Notes: generated by a model not told the origin, from the letters alone. DNA of 64,000 nt from JAXMHQ01 sp046346665 (GCA_046346665.1 JAXMHQ010000020.1:1-64000); one strand, 5' to 3'; numbered from the stretch's first letter, positions 49,525 to 59,449 are shown. Numbers and translations are program-made.

Positions 49525-52077
49525 GTGACGACTCCTGCAACACCATCCAACGGCATCCCGCCGATTCCGCCCGGGGTGACTCTGACCACGCTCGAAAACG
49601 GGCTCACGATCATCGTGCGCGAGGATCATTCCGCGCCCGTCGTTTCCGCCCAGGCCTGGTGCATGACCGGCAGTATCCACGAAGGCCCCTGGCTCGGCGC
49701 CGGATTGTCCCACGTCCTGGAACACATGCTGTTCAAAGGCACCACCACCCGCGCGGGCAGCCGCATCGACCAGGAAGTCCAGGAAGCCGGCGGCTACATG
49801 AACGCCTACACCAGCTTCGACCGCACGGTCTATCACATCGACGTCCCCAACACCGGCGCCCGCGTCGCCATCGACATCCTCTCCGACATCATGCAGAACG
49901 CGACGCTGCCCGACGCGGAGCTGGCGAAGGAAATGGACGTGATCCGGCGCGAGATGGACATGGGCCAGGACGATCCCGGCCGCCGCTCCGGCCGCCGCCT
50001 GTTTGAATCGGCCTACACGAAGAGCCCCTACCGGTTCACCATCATCGGTTACCTGGACATTTTCAACGAACTCAAGCCGGACGATATCCGGGGTTATTAC
50101 CGGGAGAAATACGCGCCTAACAACATATTCTACGTCGTTGCGGGCGATGTGAAGAACGAAGAGGTCGTCGCCCAGATCAAAGCCTCCCACGGCGCCGCGC
50201 GCGCCCGGCCGCTGTCCTCCAACGCCCTCGCCGCCGAACCCCGCCAGGCCGCGCCGCGCGAGATCGTCGAGGAATCCTCCGTCGAACTCGGCCACGTCCA
50301 CTTCGCCTGGCACATCCCCGATATCCGGCACCCCGATGTCCCCGTGCTGGACGTGCTGGCGTCGCTTCTCGGCCAGGGCCGCAGCTCCAGGCTCTACCGC
50401 GAAGTCCGCGAAAACCGCGGCCTGGTCCATCACATCGACGCCTGGACCTACAGCCCGGGTAATCCCGGCCTGTTCGGAATCAGCGCCATCCTCGACGGCG
50501 AACAATACGCCGCCGGCCGCGACGCAGCTCTCGAGGAGCTTGAAAAAATGAAGTCCAGCCCGGTTCCACAGTCGGAACTGGACAAGGCGATCAAACAATT
50601 CGTCGCCGGCACTCTCGCCTCGCGCAAGACCATGCAGGGCCAGGCCCAGGACCTCGGCGGATCCTGGCTCGCGGCGAACGACCTGAACTTCTCCGAGCGC
50701 TACCTCGCCGCGATCCGGAAAGTCACTCCGGAAGATCTCCAGCGCGTCGCGCGCCATTACCTGACCCCCGAGAACCGGACGATCTACGCCCTGGTCCCGA
50801 ATGGCCATGCGCCGAAAGCGGCGACCGACGCCCGGGCGGCCGGCGAACATCCGATCCACAAATTCGAGCTGTCCAACGGCCTGCGCGTGCTGGTGAAGGA
50901 GGATCATCGCCTGCCCTTCGTGGAGTTCCGCGCCGTGTTCCGCGGCGGTGTCCTGGCGGAATCGCCCGACAACAACGGCATCACCCAGCTCATGGGCAAG
51001 ATGCTGCTCAAAGGCACCGCCACCCGGTCCGCCGAACAAATCGCCCGCGAAATAGAATCGGTCGGCGGCAGCCTCGACAGCTACGGCGGCAACAACAGCT
51101 TCGGCGTCAACGCCGAGGTGCTCAGCGGCGATTTCGAGGTCGGGCTGACCCTGCTAGCCGATGTGCTGCTGAATCCCACCTTCCCCGCGCGCGAACTCGA
51201 GCGCGAGCGCGAGGTGCAGATCGCAGGCATCCGGGCGCAGCAGGATCAGTTGCTGAAAAGCGCCTCGAACCTGATGAAACGCACCCTGTTCCAGGGAACC
51301 GGCTACGGACTCGACCCGCTCGGGACCGAATCCAGCGTTTCAAAAATCCAGGCGGCCGATCTTGCCGGTTTTCATCGCGGGTTCACGGTGCCTAACAATT
51401 GTGTGCTGGCCGTGTTCGGCGATGTTCAGCCGGAGAAACTGCGCGCCGATCTCGAGAGGATTTTCGCCGGATGGAAACCCGGCACCCTCCCCGCGCCCGC
51501 TGCGGCCGCGCCGGCCGGCAAACCGGGCAAGGTCGAGGAACTGCGCGACAAAAAGCAGGCGGTGCTCGTGCTCGGATTCCCGGCCACGACGATGTATGAC
51601 GCGGACCGTTACGCGCTCGATTTGATCCAGGAAACGTGCAGCGATTTGGGATCTCGTCTGTTCCTACGTATTCGCGAAGAGCTCGGACTCGCGTATTACG
51701 TCGGCGCGCAGAATTTTTCCGGCGTTCAACCCGGCTGCTTCAGCTTTTACGTCGGCACCATGCCCGAGAAGGCGGAACTGGTCCGGCAGGAACTGATGCG
51801 CGAAGCGGCGCTGTTGCGCGAGGAAGGCGTCACCGACGCGGAACTGCGCCGGGCGAAGGCGAAGATGCTGGGACAAAAGAAAATCGCGCGGCAGGACCTC
51901 GGGACGCTGGCCATGACGGCCGCGCTCGACGAAGTTTACGGTCTGGGCTTCGCCCACATTGACGCCGAGGACGCGCTCTACGAAGCCGTGACCCAGGAGC
52001 AGGTGAAAGCCGTGGCGAAAAAATACCTGCAGGACGCCGCCGCCGTGCTCGCCGTGGTGCGGCCGGAAATCACCTGA
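49525..52077 (+). CDS. M16-family zinc peptidase, two-domain form
   Basis: 850 residues with a GTG start. The first M16 half has the inverted zinc site HVLEH (residues 63-67) in LSHVLEHMLFKGTTTR, with a further Glu ligand likely in AKEMDVIRREMDMG. The second half (from about 450) repeats the fold (FRGGVLAESPDNNGITQLMG) but lacks HxxEH, as expected of the inactive half in pitrilysin-type enzymes. No signal peptide is obvious, so location is uncertain; many homologues are periplasmic. It degrades peptides. It ends just before a palindromic repeat. Confidence 0.92.
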   Translation: MTTPATPSNGIPPIPPGVTLTTLENGLTIIVREDHSAPVVSAQAWCMTGSIHEGPWLGAGLSHVLEHMLFKGTTTRAGSRIDQEVQEAGGYMNAYTSFDRTVYHIDVPNTGARVAIDILSDIMQNATLPDAELAKEMDVIRREMDMGQDDPGRRSGRRLFESAYTKSPYRFTIIGYLDIFNELKPDDIRGYYREKYAPNNIFYVVAGDVKNEEVVAQIKASHGAARARPLSSNALAAEPRQAAPREIVEESSVELGHVHFAWHIPDIRHPDVPVLDVLASLLGQGRSSRLYREVRENRGLVHHIDAWTYSPGNPGLFGISAILDGEQYAAGRDAALEELEKMKSSPVPQSELDKAIKQFVAGTLASRKTMQGQAQDLGGSWLAANDLNFSERYLAAIRKVTPEDLQRVARHYLTPENRTIYALVPNGHAPKAATDARAAGEHPIHKFELSNGLRVLVKEDHRLPFVEFRAVFRGGVLAESPDNNGITQLMGKMLLKGTATRSAEQIAREIESVGGSLDSYGGNNSFGVNAEVLSGDFEVGLTLLADVLLNPTFPARELEREREVQIAGIRAQQDQLLKSASNLMKRTLFQGTGYGLDPLGTESSVSKIQAADLAGFHRGFTVPNNCVLAVFGDVQPEKLRADLERIFAGWKPGTLPAPAAAAPAGKPGKVEELRDKKQAVLVLGFPATTMYDADRYALDLIQETCSDLGSRLFLRIREELGLAYYVGAQNFSGVQPGCFSFYVGTMPEKAELVRQELMREAALLREEGVTDAELRRAKAKMLGQKKIARQDLGTLAMTAALDEVYGLGFAHIDAEDALYEAVTQEQVKAVAKKYLQDAAAVLAVVRPEIT

Positions 52078-52084
52078 TACCATT

Positions 52085-52133
52085 GGTAGGGCGCCACTCC
52101 GTGGCGCCTGGCCGCGCGGAGCGCGGCCCTACC
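52085..52133. repeat. Palindromic 'gtagggcgccact...ccctacc' repeat (family G)
   Basis: Two stacked hairpins (ggcgccactccgtggcgcc and ccgcgcggagcgcgg) within outer ggtaggg/ccctacc arms, between convergent M16 and M23 genes. It could terminate transcription from both sides. Confidence 0.8.
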
Positions 52134-52136
52134 TCG

Positions 52137-53150
52137 CTAATACGTCAGCAGCTCCAGCAACTCGATTCCGTGCCGCCCGAGTTCCCAGCGGCTGCCTTTT
52201 TGCACCACCAGCTTGCGGCAGGGATTTTTGTGGTATTCGGCCTCGTTGACGGACACGAGGTAAAACCGGCTTTTGCTCTTCAACTCCGAGGCGGCGCGGG
52301 GGATGACTGAGAACGGGACGCCGTTGAAATTGAGCACGAGTTCGTAGCCGGCGATGCCTTCGCGTTCGGCGACCGGGTTGGGCTGGACCAAAGCGGCGTA
52401 GCGTTTGAGCCAGGGAAAATTTGTGTCGCGGACCTGGACACGGCAAAGCTCCGTTTGCGATCGCAGCCAGGTGAGCAGGTGGAACTGGTCGCCCTGGTTG
52501 TGGGATTCGATGAGGATCGGGCGCGGGTCGAGGCCGAGGAGGTTCTGGCCGTTCCAATCGCCGTGATCATTGCGTTCGCCGGTCGAATTCTTCTTGAACC
52601 ATTCCGGGAACCGGTCGTTGACGAACAGGTTGAGTTCGAAATGCACGTGCGACCGGTCTTTCGCGATGCGCTGGCGGGTGTTGGAAGTGTGGCCCATCGT
52701 CGCCAACATCTGCCCGGCCCGGACCGCCACGCCCGCCTTGATCCCGGGCTCAATCCTGCTCAGGTGGGCGTAAAGCGAATACACCTCGATGCCGTCCACC
52801 ACGTGTTTCACAACGACGTAGTTTCCGTAGTTCGACAGGGAGGACTTTGAGTTGACGTAAACCACCGTGCCGTCCGCGGTCGCCATGACGGGGTCCGTGG
52901 GTTCGCCGCGCTTGTCGGGCGCGATGCACCGGATGTCGAGGCCTTCGTGCATCTGCCAGCCGTCGCTGCGCACGCAGCCGAAGCAGCCGCTGGTCCAGGG
53001 CTTGCCGGGTGTGGGAACGAAGAACGCCTCCTCGCCGCCCGCCTTGAACAGGGCGTTGTTGGCGGTGGGCAGCCGGAACGGCTGTGCCTGCAGCGCCGCC
53101 GGGCTCAAACAGAATGCCAGCCCCAGATACGTCAGGACCCGCGCTACCAT
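52137..53150 (-). CDS. Secreted M23-family metallopeptidase (LytM fold)
   Basis: 337 residues with a signal peptide (LTYLGLAFCLSPAALQAQ). Zinc site: HEGLDIR (His and Asp) and, further on, HVHFEL. GNYVVVKHVVDGIEVYSLYA between them is typical. M23 enzymes cut peptidoglycan cross-bridges. About 130 residues after the peptidase core form an additional domain of unknown role. The start overlaps the end of the upstream lipoprotein gene by seven bases, so the two are coupled. Confidence 0.92.
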   Translation of the reverse strand: MVARVLTYLGLAFCLSPAALQAQPFRLPTANNALFKAGGEEAFFVPTPGKPWTSGCFGCVRSDGWQMHEGLDIRCIAPDKRGEPTDPVMATADGTVVYVNSKSSLSNYGNYVVVKHVVDGIEVYSLYAHLSRIEPGIKAGVAVRAGQMLATMGHTSNTRQRIAKDRSHVHFELNLFVNDRFPEWFKKNSTGERNDHGDWNGQNLLGLDPRPILIESHNQGDQFHLLTWLRSQTELCRVQVRDTNFPWLKRYAALVQPNPVAEREGIAGYELVLNFNGVPFSVIPRAASELKSKSRFYLVSVNEAEYHKNPCRKLVVQKGSRWELGRHGIELLELLTY

Positions 53151-53677
53151 TTGTTCGAATCCTTGTTCTGCTTGGCCACAAGTTCCAAACCGCGCGCAAT
53201 CAATTCCGCCTCGTCCCGCGTCGCGTCCGGCGCAAAACTGATCACTCCCTTGTCCACCCGGCGCGAAATGATGGGGGCACCCAGCCAGCGCGACTGCTTC
53301 CGATCCTTGTCGCCAAAAGCCGAGTAAATCACCAGGCGCTTGCCGGGATTGGTCGTGGTGTATTCCTCCAGCAGCCAGGTGCCCTGTCGATTGAAATGGA
53401 TTTCAAGATTGAACCCGCCGGGAACATCCACCACACGCGCGCCGGACACCAGTTGCTCCGTGAGGAACGGCTCCTTTTCGATCGTGAACATCACCGGGTT
53501 AACGCGGAACACCGGGACCTTGGTGGAGAACATCGCGCCCGCCGGCGCCTGGACATGCACCCGCAGGTTGGCGACCTCGTGATTCGGATTTTCCTTGTCC
53601 GTCGCGCAGCCGGCCAGCAGACCCGCCGCCAGCAACCCCGCCAAATAGATGTTGAATCGACTTCGCCCAGTACTCAT
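53144..53677 (-). CDS. Lipoprotein with SecD-P1-head-like domain
   Basis: 177 residues. Lipobox LLAAGLLAGCAT (Cys24). Residues 75-170 (NLEIHFNRQGTWLLEEYTTT, NPGKRLVIYSAFGD, LGAPIISRRVDKGVISFAPD, EAELIARGLELVAK) resemble the P1 head subdomain of SecD (…GKRLAIVLDG…APVI…), by eye only. SecD P1 binds emerging proteins in the periplasm. Coupled to the M23 peptidase, it may be an envelope partner of that enzyme. Confidence 0.65.
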   Translation of the reverse strand: MSTGRSRFNIYLAGLLAAGLLAGCATDKENPNHEVANLRVHVQAPAGAMFSTKVPVFRVNPVMFTIEKEPFLTEQLVSGARVVDVPGGFNLEIHFNRQGTWLLEEYTTTNPGKRLVIYSAFGDKDRKQSRWLGAPIISRRVDKGVISFAPDATRDEAELIARGLELVAKQNKDSNKW

Positions 53678-53724
53678 AGTGACGACACAAAATCAGTACG
53701 CACAGCAGAAATGTAAAGATCCTT

Positions 53725-53832
53725 ATGAGCAAACAATACAACAAAGCCGAAGGCCGCAAGCGCCGCAAATCCTACATCAAACGCAAAAAGGCCGCCGCCA
53801 AAACCAAGAAGTCCAAAACCACCAAGAGCTGA
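53725..53832 (+). CDS. Very small basic protein, 35 residues
   Basis: ATG at 53725 encodes MSKQYNKAEGRKRRKSYIKR followed by a Lys/Ala/Thr tail, with about half the residues Lys or Arg. A strong terminator follows 22 bases after the stop, supporting a real transcript. The composition suggests nucleic-acid or ribosome binding. It starts 48 bases from the divergent lipoprotein gene. Confidence 0.65.
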   Translation: MSKQYNKAEGRKRRKSYIKRKKAAAKTKKSKTTKS

Positions 53833-53854
53833 TCGACTTCGAGCTTTCCTCCAA

Positions 53855-53877
53855 CCGCCCGGACCGGGCGGTTTTTT
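53855..53877 (+). terminator. Intrinsic terminator after the small basic protein gene
   Basis: ccgcccggaccgggcggttt: a GC stem (ccgccc/gggcgg) with loop ggacc, followed directly by seven T residues. Confidence 0.9.
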
Positions 53878-53885
53878 TGTGGCAT

Positions 53886-53912
53886 GGTGGGGCGAGACTC
53901 CGTCGAGCCCTG
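53886..53912. repeat. Family A single arm
   Basis: ggtggggcgagactccgtcg and following gagccctgg, without an inverted partner nearby. Confidence 0.85.
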
Positions 53913-54024
53913 GAAGGTTCCCCCGGTCCTGACGGCCTCCATTCATCTGAAAAAACTTGCCTGAAGCCCGCTTTTATCGAACATTCCGGTCAAGTCACAC
54001 AAGTTAATCAACCCACTGAATTTT

Positions 54025-55008
54025 ATGGGACGCATCTACAACACCATCGTTGAAACCGTCGGACACACGCCCCTCGTCAAGCTGAACCGCGTCGCCGCTG
54101 GTCTCCCCGCCACTGTCCTGCTCAAATGCGAGTTTTTTAATCCGCTCGGCAGCGTGAAGGACCGCATCGGGATGGCGATGATCGAAGATGCGGAGAAGCG
54201 CGGGATTTTGAAGAAGGAGACGGTCATCATCGAACCCACCAGCGGCAACACCGGCATCGCCCTCGCCTTCGTCGCGGCCGCCAAAGGTTACAAGCTCATC
54301 CTCACCATGCCGGAAACGATGTCGCTCGAGCGCCGCACGCTGCTGGCCATGCTCGGTGCAAAACTGGTGCTGACGCCGGGAACGGAAGGAATGAAGGGCG
54401 CCATTGCCAAGGCCGAACAACTGGCCAAGGAAACCCCGAATTCCTGGATCCCGCAACAGTTTGAAAACCCGGCCAACCCGGCCATCCACATGAAAACCAC
54501 CGCCGAGGAAATCTGGGAAGACACCGACGGCAAGGTGGACATCCTCGTCTCAGCCGTCGGCACCGGCGGCACGATCACCGGCTGCGTGGAAGTGATCAAG
54601 CCCCGCAAGGCGTCCTTCCAGGCCGTCGCGGTCGAACCGAAAGATTCCCCCGTCATCTCCCAAACCCTGGCCGGCCAGCCGCTCAAACCCGGGCCGCACA
54701 AGATCCAGGGAACCGGCGCCGGTTTTATTCCGAAGAACCTGCACTTGAAGGATTCCAAGGGCAACCCGCAGATCGTGGAGTGTCTCCAGGTGAGCAACGA
54801 CGACGCCTTCGCCATGGCGCGCCGCCTGGCCAAGGAAGAAGGCATCCTGGCAGGCATCTCGTCCGGGGCCAACGTGGTCGCCGCCATCGAATTGGCCAAG
54901 CGCCCCGAGAACAAGGGCAAAGTGATTGTCACGGTCGCCTGTTCCACCGGCGAGCGTTACCTCAGCACCGCCCTCGCGGCCGAAGCCCGCGCGGAAGTGG
55001 GCGGCTGA
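54025..55008 (+). CDS. cysK: Cysteine synthase A (O-acetylserine sulfhydrylase)
   Basis: 327 residues. PLP-binding Lys in EFFNPLGSVKDRIGMAMI, substrate loop EPTSGNTGIALAF, phosphate loop AVGTGGTITGC and C-terminal AGISSGANVVAA. It makes cysteine from O-acetylserine and sulfide. The N terminus MGRIYNTIVETVGHTPLVKL is typical of CysK rather than CysM. No sulfur-assimilation neighbours are in the window. Confidence 0.95.
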   Translation: MGRIYNTIVETVGHTPLVKLNRVAAGLPATVLLKCEFFNPLGSVKDRIGMAMIEDAEKRGILKKETVIIEPTSGNTGIALAFVAAAKGYKLILTMPETMSLERRTLLAMLGAKLVLTPGTEGMKGAIAKAEQLAKETPNSWIPQQFENPANPAIHMKTTAEEIWEDTDGKVDILVSAVGTGGTITGCVEVIKPRKASFQAVAVEPKDSPVISQTLAGQPLKPGPHKIQGTGAGFIPKNLHLKDSKGNPQIVECLQVSNDDAFAMARRLAKEEGILAGISSGANVVAAIELAKRPENKGKVIVTVACSTGERYLSTALAAEARAEVGG

Positions 55009-55010
55009 TT

Positions 55011-55140
55011 TGAGTGCGGAATGCGGAATGCGGAATGCGGAATCCTGGCGGCACTCCTGTGACGCGGCGTTCTAAAGACGGGCCTGCCCGCCGTAGTCCC
55101 TGGCGAAGGCGGGTGGGGCGAGACTCTGTCGAGCCCTGAC
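55011..55140. repeat. Composite repeat: 'gcggaatgcggaat' words plus family A arm
   Basis: Tandem gtgcggaatgcggaatgcgg (from 55016), then gacgcggcgttctaaa, then ggtggggcgagactctgtcg. The same order of parts occurs after the aminotransferase gene at 60627-60720. Confidence 0.85.
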
Positions 55141-55146
55141 ACTCAA

Positions 55147-55233
55147 TGGGAGGGACGGCGTCCCCGCCGTCCCCATACCAGCAAATCTTAAATCAAACGG
55201 AAGTATGGGCCGGCGGGGACGCCGGCCCTCCCA
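55147..55233. repeat. Inverted family F repeat
   Basis: ggagggacggcgtccccgcc (from 55149) and ggccggcggggacgccggcc (from 55209) are opposed arms. They lie in the 403-base gap between cysK and rho. The rest of the gap holds the composite repeat and the rho leader. Confidence 0.85.
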
Positions 55234-55283
55234 TCAAAAAAAAGTGTTTGCGCTGGGACCCGATTTCCCGTAGGTAATGAAGT

Positions 55284-55398
55284 GTCGAAGGTCTGATAGC
55301 CGCGTGCGGCGAGGTAATTTCCAGTAGAGCCCGCGCAGCAGCTTCCCAACAATTCAACATTCAAAGCGTTTCGGGGATTAAGTCTCGAAACCTTCGAC
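55284..55398 (+). promoter_or_regulatory. Structured leader upstream of rho (candidate cis-regulatory RNA)
   Basis: gtcgaaggt at 55284-55292 pairs perfectly with accttcgac at 55390-55398, closing a 115-base domain that ends 13 bases before the rho ATG. Inside are a gccgcgtgcggc hairpin (about 55299-55310) and a gtttcg/cgaaac hairpin (about 55369-55392, partly competing with the closing stem). No similarity to a known riboswitch was recognised. Confidence 0.45.
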
Positions 55399-55411
55399 GG
55401 CTAAAAGCAGT

Positions 55412-56551
55412 ATGAGCACAGAACATCATAACAATAACGGGCAGGAAAGCGGGTCGGGCTACCTCGAAATCTCCGAAAAGGGATTCGGTTTCCTCCGCAC
55501 CGCGCAAAACCATTTCCATCCGAAGCCCACCGACATTTTCGTCACCCCGGACACCATCAAGCGCAATTTCCTGCGGGAAGGCAGTTACGTGGTCGGCCCC
55601 ACCCAGCCGCCCCACCGCGGCACCAGCCCCCAGCTCAAAGCCGTCGAGCGCGTCAATGACATGCCGTTCGAGGAATACACCCGGGCGGTCCGGTTCGAAA
55701 ACCTCACCACCATTGATCCCATCGAAAAATACCGGCTCGAAACCAGCCCCGACCTCGTGGAAACCCGCGTGATCGACCTGGTCACGCCGATCGGCAAGGG
55801 CACGCGCGGCCTCATCGTCGCCCCGCCCCGCACCGGCAAAACCACCGTTCTCAAACAGGTCGCCAACGCCATCACCGCCAACCACCCCGAAGTCCATGTG
55901 ATGGTGCTGCTCATCGACGAGCGCCCCGAGGAAGTCACCGATTTCCAACGCTCGGTCAAAGCCGAAGTCGTCGCGTCGTCCAACGACCAGGACCTCGAAA
56001 CCCATGTCCGCCTCTCGCGCTTCATGATCGAACGCTGCCGGCGCATGGTGGAATCAAACAAGGACGTCTTCGTCCTGCTCGACTCCCTCACCCGCGTCGC
56101 CCGCGCCTACAACAGCGTTCACGGCGGCAGCGGCCGCACCATGACCGGCGGCGTCGACGCCCGCGCCCTCGAAATTCCCCGCAAGATGTTCGCCTCCGCC
56201 CGCAAGATCGAAAACGGCGGCTCGCTCACCATCATCGCCACCGCCCTCGTCGACACCGGGTCGCGCATGGATGAACTCATCTTCCAGGAATTCAAAGGCA
56301 CCGGTAACATGGAATTGATCCTCGACCGGAAACTGTCCGACCGACGGCTGTTCCCCGCCATCGATATTCCCAAGAGCGGCACGCGCAAGGAGGAAAAGCT
56401 GTTCCCGAAAAACCAGATCGAAGCCGTCCGCAAATTGCGCCGAACCATGGTCGACCTCAACCCGGTCGAAGCCATGGAAACCCTCGTCGCCGCGCTCAAG
56501 AAGCACAAGACGAACGACGAACTACTGGCCAAGCTCGACAAGGGCTCCTGA
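55412..56551 (+). CDS. rho: Transcription termination factor Rho
   Basis: 379 residues, shorter than the ~420 of E. coli Rho. After a 13-residue hydrophilic tail it begins at the cold-shock-like RNA-binding domain (GYLEISEKGFGFLRTAQNHF) and lacks the N-terminal helical subdomain. The motor has Walker A APPRTGKTTVLKQ, Walker B VMVLLIDERPEEV, the Q loop SVHGGSGRTMTGGVDARAL and arginine-finger region LDRKLSDRRLFPAIDI. It is a hexameric RNA helicase that ends transcripts. Preceded by a potentially structured leader. Confidence 0.96.
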   Translation: MSTEHHNNNGQESGSGYLEISEKGFGFLRTAQNHFHPKPTDIFVTPDTIKRNFLREGSYVVGPTQPPHRGTSPQLKAVERVNDMPFEEYTRAVRFENLTTIDPIEKYRLETSPDLVETRVIDLVTPIGKGTRGLIVAPPRTGKTTVLKQVANAITANHPEVHVMVLLIDERPEEVTDFQRSVKAEVVASSNDQDLETHVRLSRFMIERCRRMVESNKDVFVLLDSLTRVARAYNSVHGGSGRTMTGGVDARALEIPRKMFASARKIENGGSLTIIATALVDTGSRMDELIFQEFKGTGNMELILDRKLSDRRLFPAIDIPKSGTRKEEKLFPKNQIEAVRKLRRTMVDLNPVEAMETLVAALKKHKTNDELLAKLDKGS

Positions 56552-56561
56552 AATCTGAATT

Positions 56562-56638
56562 GGCCACAGAGCCACGGAGCTCCCAGAGACAGCAAACGCA
56601 CTGGCATTCCGCCCTGTGACCTCTGTGCCTCTGTGGCT
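56562..56638. repeat. Inverted family H repeat after rho
   Basis: gccacagagccacggagctc (from 56563) and cctctgtgcctctgtggctg (from 56620) are opposed arms with a 37-base loop. Confidence 0.85.
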
Positions 56639-56793
56639 GAAGGAACAGGGCGACACCCGGAAACACCTTCAGAAATGCGCCGCTTTGCCGATACGCATCG
56701 CGTGGTCCTGAATCAGGGCGCCGGAACGGCGGTTCAGGATTGTTTATTGGATCGGGGCGGTCCCATTCCACCCCAGGGTTAACGGGCTGTTAC

Positions 56794-57243
56794 ATGAAAG
56801 CATTTGCCGCGGTCATCGTCCTCTCGGGTTTCCTCCTCACGTTCACCGGTTGCTCCACGTCCGGCAACAGCGCCGGGCGCAGGTTCCACGACGCCTCCTC
56901 GGTCAACGTGGTGTTGCAGTTCTCAAGCTGGGATTATACGTTCATGGTTCAACCGCGCTATGAGGACAACGGATTTCTCCAGCCCGTCCGACGGGACAAC
57001 CTTCAGGACGCCCTGGGCCATTTCCAGGTCCCCCATGACACCGCGGTCGTGGTGATCGGATGGAACTACGATTCAAACCAGCTCTCGGGTGTCGTGGCGG
57101 AATGGAAACTCCTGCTGGGAAGCTGCGGATTCCGGCGCGTCGTTTTCCTGCGGTCCAATGCCTATAACAAACTCAACGGATCGCGAATCATCGAGGACGA
57201 CCTCCTCTTCAGCGAAAACGCCCAGACGGCCAGGCATTTCTGA
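56794..57243 (+). CDS. Hypothetical lipoprotein
   Basis: 149 residues from the ATG at 56794. Lipobox LLTFTGCSTS (Cys20). The mature part (SVNVVLQFSSWDYTFMVQPR, TAVVVIGWNYDSNQLSGVVA, CGFRRVVFLRSN) has an alpha/beta pattern but no family was recognised. Its 3' end lies upstream of the WYL regulator, whose true start may overlap it. Confidence 0.7.
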   Translation: MKAFAAVIVLSGFLLTFTGCSTSGNSAGRRFHDASSVNVVLQFSSWDYTFMVQPRYEDNGFLQPVRRDNLQDALGHFQVPHDTAVVVIGWNYDSNQLSGVVAEWKLLLGSCGFRRVVFLRSNAYNKLNGSRIIEDDLLFSENAQTARHF

Positions 57244-57292
57244 GCCGGCGCCCGGCGCCCGCCGCCTGCTTTCCCGCCCGCCCCTCGAACGG

Positions 57293-58279
57293 ATGCTGCG
57301 CATCCACCAGGCCATACAGGGCGGCAACCGCCCCAACGCCTCCACCCTCGCCCGCGAACTCGAGGTCAGCACCAAGTCCATCCACCGCGACATCGAGTTC
57401 ATGCGCGACCGCCTCGAACTCCCCGTCGAATACGACCCCGCCCGATTCGGCTACTTCTACGCCGGCGAAGTCAACGCCTTCCCCACCCTGCAGATCACCG
57501 AAGGCGAATTGTTCGCCCTGCTTGTCGCCGAAAAAGCCCTCCAGCAATACCGCGGCACCAGCTTCGAACGCCCCCTGCTCAGCGCCATCCGCAAGATGGA
57601 ACAATCCCTCCCCGATACCATCTCGCTCAACCTGGCCGAGCTGGAACAATCCATCTCCTTCCGCACCCGCGCCGAGCCCGTGCTCGATCTCCAGGTCTTC
57701 GACACGCTCGCCAAGGCCACCAGCCGGCGACACCAGATCGAATTCGATTACCGCAAACCCGGCAGCCCCAAGCCGGAATCCCGGACCGTCGATCCCTATC
57801 ACCTCGCCAATATCAATGGCGAATGGTACCTGTTCGGATTCGACCACTGGCGCCAGGATCTTCGCACGTTCAACCCGGCCCGCATCCGCAACGTCCGTCT
57901 CACCGGGAAGTCGTTCGAAAAACCCGGAAATTTCTCCCTCGAAGATCGCCTCCGCCACAGCTTCGGCGTTTATTCGGGCAAAAACCGCCACAAAGTCGTC
58001 ATCCGCTTCTCCCCCCGCGCGGCCGATTATATCCGTGAGAAAAAATGGCACGGCTCGCAGAAACTCAAGGATCTCCCCGGCGGCGCCGTGGAGTTGCAGC
58101 TTGAACTGTCCAGCCTCTCCGAAGTCCGCCGCTGGATCCTGAGCTGGGAAGGCGAAGCAGTCCCCATCGCTCCGCCCGAACTCGTTGATTCCTACCGCGA
58201 AACCGCCAGGCGCATTCTGCGCAGCGAGGCAAATGGACTGCCCGGGGTCCCCCGCCCCGCCGGGGCAAGGAAGCATTGA
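57293..58279 (+). CDS. WYL-domain transcriptional regulator (HTH + WYL)
   Basis: 328 residues from the ATG at 57293. An HTH (RIHQAIQGGNRPNASTLARE, TKSIHRDIEFMRDRLELPVE) is followed by a WYL domain: PYHLANINGEWYLFGFDHWR, FNPARIRNVRLTGKSF and a C-terminal WCX part (LSSLSEVRRWILSWEGEAVP). WYL proteins sense nucleic-acid or nucleotide ligands and regulate transcription. The conserved upstream residues SRPPLER before the ATG are also in frame, so the real start may be a non-ATG codon between about 57233 and 57290. Confidence 0.88.
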   Translation: MLRIHQAIQGGNRPNASTLARELEVSTKSIHRDIEFMRDRLELPVEYDPARFGYFYAGEVNAFPTLQITEGELFALLVAEKALQQYRGTSFERPLLSAIRKMEQSLPDTISLNLAELEQSISFRTRAEPVLDLQVFDTLAKATSRRHQIEFDYRKPGSPKPESRTVDPYHLANINGEWYLFGFDHWRQDLRTFNPARIRNVRLTGKSFEKPGNFSLEDRLRHSFGVYSGKNRHKVVIRFSPRAADYIREKKWHGSQKLKDLPGGAVELQLELSSLSEVRRWILSWEGEAVPIAPPELVDSYRETARRILRSEANGLPGVPRPAGARKH

Positions 58280-58426
58280 TTTTTCGAGTTGCGCCGCTGG
58301 ACGCGGCGCGGTCGGCGCAGCGCGCCGTCCCTGCCGCCGAATTCGATGCGTCAGCCCTGACCACCACCGGCCCACCCCTTGAACATCATCGGAAAGCAGG
58401 TATTGTTTTGAAGTTCGGACCAGCTC

Positions 58427-59293
<867 letters not shown>

Positions 59294-59307
59294 TCCCCGC
59301 AGAGTCT

Positions 59308-59366
59308 GGGACGCCGGGGACGGCGTCCCTCCCGTCGCTGGGAGGGCCGGCGTCCTCGCCGGCCCC
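59308..59366. repeat. Family F repeat
   Basis: gggacgccggggacggcgtc and gggagggccggcgtcctcgc, opposed degenerate arms after the pseudopilin gene. Confidence 0.8.
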
Positions 59367-59449
59367 ATTTGCGAATCCGGGGGCGGCTGGGAAGCCGCTT
59401 TCCACTTGCGCTCCAACCCGCCCCGCTTTATCTGTTTTCCGCTCAATCT

